DNA of 64,000 nt, taken from positions 62,001 through 126,000 of the forward strand of contig NZ_MDSK01000003.1 of NCBI RefSeq assembly GCF_002940205.1, written 5' to 3'. Every line of letters starts with the position of its first letter. Within the stretch, counting starts at the first letter, position 1. Made by a program: the position numbers and the translations under genes. The notes under the pieces are model-generated. The model did no database searches, had not been told where the DNA came from, and saw nothing but the letters and a program-made list of their open reading frames with translations. Positions 60,629 to 64,000 of the stretch are shown here, piece after piece. This stretch comes from Xanthomonas arboricola pv. guizotiae (GTDB lineage: Bacteria > Pseudomonadota > Gammaproteobacteria > Xanthomonadales > Xanthomonadaceae).

Positions 60629-60700
60629 CCGCGCATTGTGCCGCAGGCCGGCGAATGCGCGAGAATGCGCGTTCTCCCTCCGCTTCTGCGACCCCCCATC

Positions 60701-61927
60701 ATGAGCACCGCTGCCGATTCGCCCCTGTCCCTCGCGCATTACTACCTGCCGGTGTACCGCCCGCGCCAGGTGGTGCTGGAGCGTGGCCAGGGCAGTCGCG
60801 TGTGGGACGACCAGGGCCGCGAGTACGTGGATCTGTCCGCCGGCATCGCGGTCAGCGGGCTGGGTCACAACGATCCGGACCTGATGGCCGCGCTGACCGA
60901 GCAGGCCGGCAAGCTGTGGCACACCAGCAACGTGTTCTTCAGCGCACCGCCGCTGAAGCTGGCCGAGGAGTTGGTGACCGCCTCGCGCTTCGCGCACAAG
61001 GTGTTCCTGTGCAATTCGGGTGCCGAGGCCAACGAAGCGGCGATCAAGCTGGTGCGCAAGTGGGCCAGCAGCCAGGGCCGCCCGGCCGACAAGCGCGTGA
61101 TCGTGACCTTTCGCGGCAGCTTCCATGGGCGCACCCTGGCGGCAGTCACCGCCACCGCGCAGCCCAAGTACCAGGAAGGCTACGAGCCGCTGCCCGGCGG
61201 GTTTCGCTATGTGGACTTCAACGATGTCGCCGCGCTGGAAGCGGCCATGGCCTCGGGCGATGTGGCCGCGGTGATGGTCGAGCCGATCCAGGGCGAGGGC
61301 GGGGTGATGCCGGCCGCGCCGGGCTTCCTGAGCCGCGTGCGTGCGCTGTGCGATCAGCACGATGCGCTGCTGGTGCTGGACGAGATCCAGTGCGGCATGG
61401 GCCGGACCGGCACGCTGTTCGCGCATTGGCAGGAGCAGGTGACGCCGGACATCGTGACGCTGGCCAAGGCGCTGGGTGGCGGTTTCCCGATCGGCGCGAT
61501 GCTGGCTGGCCCCAAGGTGGCCGAAACCATGCAGTTCGGCGCGCACGGCACCACCTTCGGCGGCAATCCACTGGCTGCGGCGGTGGCGCGCGTGGCGCTG
61601 CGCAAGCTGGCCTCGCCGCAGATTGCAGAGAACGTGGTGCGTCAGTCGGCGACGTTGCGCGCCGGTCTGGACGCGCTCAACGCCGAGTTCGGCCTGTTCG
61701 CGCAGATCCGTGGGCGTGGCCTGATGCTGGGCGCAGTGCTGGCGCCGGCGCATGCCGGGCAGGCCGGTGCGATCCTGGATTTTGCCGCCACCCGTGGCCT
61801 GCTGCTGTTGCAGGCGGGACCGGACGTGCTGCGTTTCGTGCCGGCACTGAATCTGACCGATGCCGAGCTGGCTGATGGGTTGGAACGTTTGCGCCTGGCG
61901 ATTGCCGAGTACGTGGCGCAGAAGTGA
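60701..61927 (+). CDS. argD: Acetylornithine/succinylornithine aminotransferase family protein
   Basis: This is a 408-residue class III PLP aminotransferase. Landmarks are FLCNSGAEANEAAIKLVRKW, FHGRTLAAV, LLVLDEIQCGMGRTG and the PLP lysine in TLAKALGGGFPIGA, then HGTTFGGNPLA. It acts in arginine synthesis (ArgD) or arginine catabolism (AstC); the two cannot be told apart by motif and no arg or ast genes adjoin. The ATG gives the usual start; the open frame upstream belongs to the antisense of the channel remnant. Confidence 0.85.
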   Translation: MSTAADSPLSLAHYYLPVYRPRQVVLERGQGSRVWDDQGREYVDLSAGIAVSGLGHNDPDLMAALTEQAGKLWHTSNVFFSAPPLKLAEELVTASRFAHKVFLCNSGAEANEAAIKLVRKWASSQGRPADKRVIVTFRGSFHGRTLAAVTATAQPKYQEGYEPLPGGFRYVDFNDVAALEAAMASGDVAAVMVEPIQGEGGVMPAAPGFLSRVRALCDQHDALLVLDEIQCGMGRTGTLFAHWQEQVTPDIVTLAKALGGGFPIGAMLAGPKVAETMQFGAHGTTFGGNPLAAAVARVALRKLASPQIAENVVRQSATLRAGLDALNAEFGLFAQIRGRGLMLGAVLAPAHAGQAGAILDFAATRGLLLLQAGPDVLRFVPALNLTDAELADGLERLRLAIAEYVAQK

Positions 61928-62211
61928 TGGAGTCCTGCGCTTTCTGCGCCGTCGTGGCCGGTGCCGTGCCGGTGAGCGTGCTGGGGTGAGACGCGCGGGT
62001 CGTTGCGTTTCTTGATTGGCGCTACGTCATGTCAGGCTCGTGCTGGTGCTGCCGCACGTACCTGCGCGGCAGTTGCAGGATCTGCATGAAGACAGCGCTG
62101 CGTAGCTGATGCGGATTGCGTAGCGCGATGCTGCTCTCTTGCACCAGTGATCGGGTAACAGCGGGGTCATGGAGGTTCGATCTGTATCGCTCTACCGTAC
62201 CCTCACCCCAA
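61928..62211. other. Gap after argD
   Basis: I see no supported ORF. The sequence up to the palindrome at 62212 has no clear promoter or terminator. Confidence 0.35.
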
Positions 62212-62234
62212 CCCCTCTCCCGACGGGAGAGGGG
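62212..62234. repeat. REP-like hairpin
   Basis: CCCCTCTCCCG is followed, after one base, by its exact complement CGGGAGAGGGG, within a CCCTCACCCC context. This C-rich palindrome type is widely dispersed between genes in Xanthomonas. No T-run follows, so it is not a standard terminator. Confidence 0.7.
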
Positions 62235-62373
62235 CTCGCTTCTGCGTTCGTCACTAACCGACACGGACTCAAGGCGCCAACGCTGTACCCGATCGTGGAT
62301 GCCGACGCGTTCAATGCTGCGAGCAGCGTCTTGCGTAACCCTTGAGGGTGATCAGTGTTTGGCGATGCTCAAC

Positions 62374-62541
62374 GATTCCCGATTCCCGATCCCCGATCCC
62401 CGATCCCCGATCCCCGATCCCCGATCCCCAATCCCCAATCCCCAATCCCCAATCCCCAATCCCCAATCCCCAATCCCCAATCCCCAATCCCCAATCCCGA
62501 ATCCCGAATCCCGAATCCCGAATCCCGAATCCCGAATCCCG
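62374..62541. repeat. 24-copy heptanucleotide tandem repeat
   Basis: This is 168 bp in four blocks: GATTCCC x2, GATCCCC x6, AATCCCC x9 and AATCCCG x7. The minus strand therefore reads (CGGGATT)7, (GGGGATT)9, (GGGGATC)6, (GGGAATC)2, with G-runs every 7 bases. It begins 5 bases beyond the stop of the leftward HAD gene, so its G-rich strand is that gene's 3' untranslated region. The unit is the GGGAATC word of the junction repeats. A likely variable-number locus. Confidence 0.95.
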
Positions 62542-62546
62542 GCTCC

Positions 62547-63164
62547 TCACCCCAGCCCATACCGCTGCAGCACCCGCCGCAAGCTGCGTGCATCGTGCAC
62601 CGTGTCCGCATGCAGGCCGGCGGCACGCGCGCCGCGCACGTTGACGAACAGGTCGTCGACAAACAAGGTGCGCGCTGCGGTCGCATCGAGCTGGGCGAGC
62701 GCGCGTTGATATACCGGCAGTTCCGGTTTGCGGCCGCCGAGCGCACCGCTGCACAGCACGCGGCCCTGCAATAGCGGAAACAGCGGCGGCACGATCCGCT
62801 CAATCGCTTCCGCCATCAACGGCCCGTTGTTGGTGAGCACCGCCACCGCGGTGGTTGCCGCCACCGCCAGCACCTGCGCCAGCACCGCCGGGTCGGCGCG
62901 ACATGCCGCCACGCGTGCGGCGATCCAGGTGGCGCGATCGATCGTGCAGCCAAGGCCGTCGCTGAGCTGGGCCAGATAGGCCGGCGTGTTGATCACCCCG
63001 GCATCGTAGGCGCGCTCCAGGCCCTGCTCGAACACCACCTGCTGCACGCGTTGCGGCGTGCACGCCGCCGCACTGGCAAGCGCCGCCACACGGCGCGGCC
63101 GCGAGTAGCTGGCCAGCACGCCATCGAAATCGAGCAGTAACAGGGACGGTGCTGCAGGTGGCAT
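62547..63164 (-). CDS. HAD family hydrolase
   Basis: This is a 205-residue protein. The four HAD motifs are visible: LLLDFDGVLA (nucleophile Asp), VLTNNGP (Thr), GGRKPELPVY (Lys) and LFVDDLFVN (acidic). It has a small helical cap (about 15-90). A cytoplasmic phosphatase of unknown substrate. The ATG MPPAAPSLLLLDF fits the family; upstream in-frame starts would add about 20 atypical residues. The mRNA ends in the G-rich tandem repeat. Confidence 0.88.
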   Translation of the reverse strand: MPPAAPSLLLLDFDGVLASYSRPRRVAALASAAACTPQRVQQVVFEQGLERAYDAGVINTPAYLAQLSDGLGCTIDRATWIAARVAACRADPAVLAQVLAVAATTAVAVLTNNGPLMAEAIERIVPPLFPLLQGRVLCSGALGGRKPELPVYQRALAQLDATAARTLFVDDLFVNVRGARAAGLHADTVHDARSLRRVLQRYGLG

Positions 63165-63450
63165 GGACGGACTCGGGGATGCGGTTGGGCAGCGTTGTCG
63201 ATTCGCCTCGGCATGGCAAGCGTGCAAGACCTGGTATGTCCGGATGCCCTCAGGTGGGTGGGGATAGCGCCTATTCAGATCGTTGAATTCGGCCGCAGCC
63301 TACCCACCCGCGCTGCCCCTACCCTCCGCGCGGCGCTTGCGGCGGAACTGCGCTGGGTATGGTCGATGCATGCCGCATCCGCGGTGTCAGCCGGTCTTGG
63401 GGAGCGGGCCCGGTCACTCAGCACGTCACACCACCCAGGGGGTCGATTGC
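63165..63450. other. Divergent gap between HAD gene and TonB receptor
   Basis: This contains the AGGGGG ribosome-binding site of the receptor near 63437. No other signal is clear. A GGTGGGT and an ACCCACC about 50 bases apart (near 63250 and 63305) could pair loosely. Confidence 0.35.
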
Positions 63451-64000
63451 ATGCGCAAGCGCTTGAACACCGATCAACTGGCGGCGTCGGTCGCCGCCAT
63501 TCTCACCACCGCCACGCGTGGTCGCACGCTGGCTTCGATGACCTTGGTGCTGGCAGGCGCGCACAGCCTGCCCGTCCTCGCGCAGGAAGCGCGCACGCTG
63601 GACGCGGTCAGCGTGGTCGGCACCGGCTCCACGCGTACCACGGCCTCCATCTCCGTCGCCGAGATCCAGGCACAGGTGCCCGGCGTGGCACCGCAGCAGT
63701 TGCTGGCGAGCCTGCCCGGCGTGAACGTGCAGACCACCGATCCGTTCGGGCTGTACGAGTTCGGCGACTCGATGACCATCCGCGGCTTTTCCGCCAACCA
63801 GATCGGCGTGACCCTGGACGGCATCCCGATCGAAACCTTCGACACCCGCGAAGGCGGCCCGATCACCCGCTACGTGTCCAGCGAGAACCTGCTCGACGTC
63901 ACCGTGTCGGCCGGCTCGGGCGATGTCACCCAGCCCTCGTACCACGCACTCGGCGGTGCGATCCGCTACACCAGCCTGCCTCCGAAAGGCGGCGACAGCT
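63451..64000 (+). CDS. TonB-dependent receptor, 5' part (runs off the right edge)
   Basis: About 183 codons are visible. There is an unusually long N-terminal region before the signal core (LASMTLVLAGAHSLPVLAQ). A TonB-box-like LDAVSVVGTGS and a plug domain follow: PGVAPQQLLASLPGVNVQTT, GDSMTIRGFSANQIGVTLDG, then LGGAIRYTSLPP. It differs clearly from the two receptors at 30-41 kb and belongs to another subfamily. The substrate cannot be inferred from this part. Confidence 0.88.
   Translation, partial: MRKRLNTDQLAASVAAILTTATRGRTLASMTLVLAGAHSLPVLAQEARTLDAVSVVGTGSTRTTASISVAEIQAQVPGVAPQQLLASLPGVNVQTTDPFGLYEFGDSMTIRGFSANQIGVTLDGIPIETFDTREGGPITRYVSSENLLDVTVSAGSGDVTQPSYHALGGAIRYTSLPPKGGDS

Noticed and set aside
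60398-60700. N-terminal extension of the argD-like gene
   Set aside because: The extra 101 codons are the antisense of the channel remnant; the ATG at 60701 aligns with the aminotransferase family.
62374-62541. CRISPR array or coding tandem repeat
   Set aside because: Units are 7 bp with no spacers, and the three-frame peptides (IPDPRSP-like) are artefacts of the repeat; no cas genes are near.

Overview
The window is chromosomal DNA of a Xanthomonas-type gammaproteobacterium (Xanthomonadaceae). The evidence is high GC with strong third-position GC, a PPi-dependent phosphofructokinase beside adenylate kinase, the LPS-core genes waaA/lpxL/waaL, several large TonB-dependent receptors, a GH92 mannosidase, and short palindromic and GGGAATC-word repeats at gene borders. 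I cannot fix the species. No tRNA, rRNA, prophage, IS transposase or CRISPR array is visible. The window looks mostly like core genome with a few decayed loci.

Layout: 1-1508 holds the 5' part of a secreted GH92 alpha-mannosidase. 1825-6827 is an LPS core/lipid A block (zinc-binding small protein, GT4 glycosyltransferase, O-antigen ligase, lpxL, waaA). 6975-7076 is a palindromic dispersed repeat. 7213-10054 is a TetR regulator, a PCMT-like methyltransferase and a TolC-family porin. 10331-13333 is a propeller/GGDEF sensor. 13370-23786 is a branched-chain amino acid region: a LysR regulator with leuC-leuD-leuB rightward, converging on ilvC-ilvG-ilvM-ilvA-leuA leftward. The leftward operon is preceded by a textbook transcription attenuator with a Leu/Val/Ile leader peptide. 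24429-30039 holds ggt, a soluble chemoreceptor and an S9 peptidase. 30250-32325 is a broken TonB receptor gene. 32733-34819 is a TPP riboswitch and thiC. 35221-41480 is a membrane-anchored winged-helix/propeller regulator, an AraC regulator and an intact TonB receptor. 41786-49581 holds an HDOD protein and a group of pyrophosphate-linked enzymes (ppa, hppA, pfp) plus adk. 49661-49806 is a candidate structured small RNA. 49933-52918 holds mpl, a Lon-N-like protein and a bestrophin-like channel. 53325-57174 holds a DedA-PAP2-LssY fusion, a RIO-like kinase and an SDR. 57206-58950 is a tandem pair of DUF3829-like genes. 58958-60191 is a divergent GntR/OsmC pair around a perfect palindrome. 60281-60628 is an ion-channel gene remnant. 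60701-64000 holds an acetylornithine aminotransferase-like gene, a 24-copy heptanucleotide repeat, a HAD hydrolase and the start of another TonB receptor.

How the parts work together: the leu and ilv genes together supply most of leucine synthesis and the shared Ile/Val steps, with ilvD and ilvE absent from the window. They appear to be controlled by a LysR operator on one side and ribosome-mediated attenuation on the other. The pyrophosphate enzymes could couple glycolytic flux, proton pumping and PPi removal. The regulator/regulator/receptor arrangement at 35.2-41.5 kb looks like a nutrient-sensing and uptake unit. The most interesting non-coding signals are the ilv attenuator, the unannotated C-rich small RNA upstream of mpl, and the GGGAATC repeat family, which forms hairpins that touch start and stop codons and has expanded into a G-quadruplex-prone tandem array.
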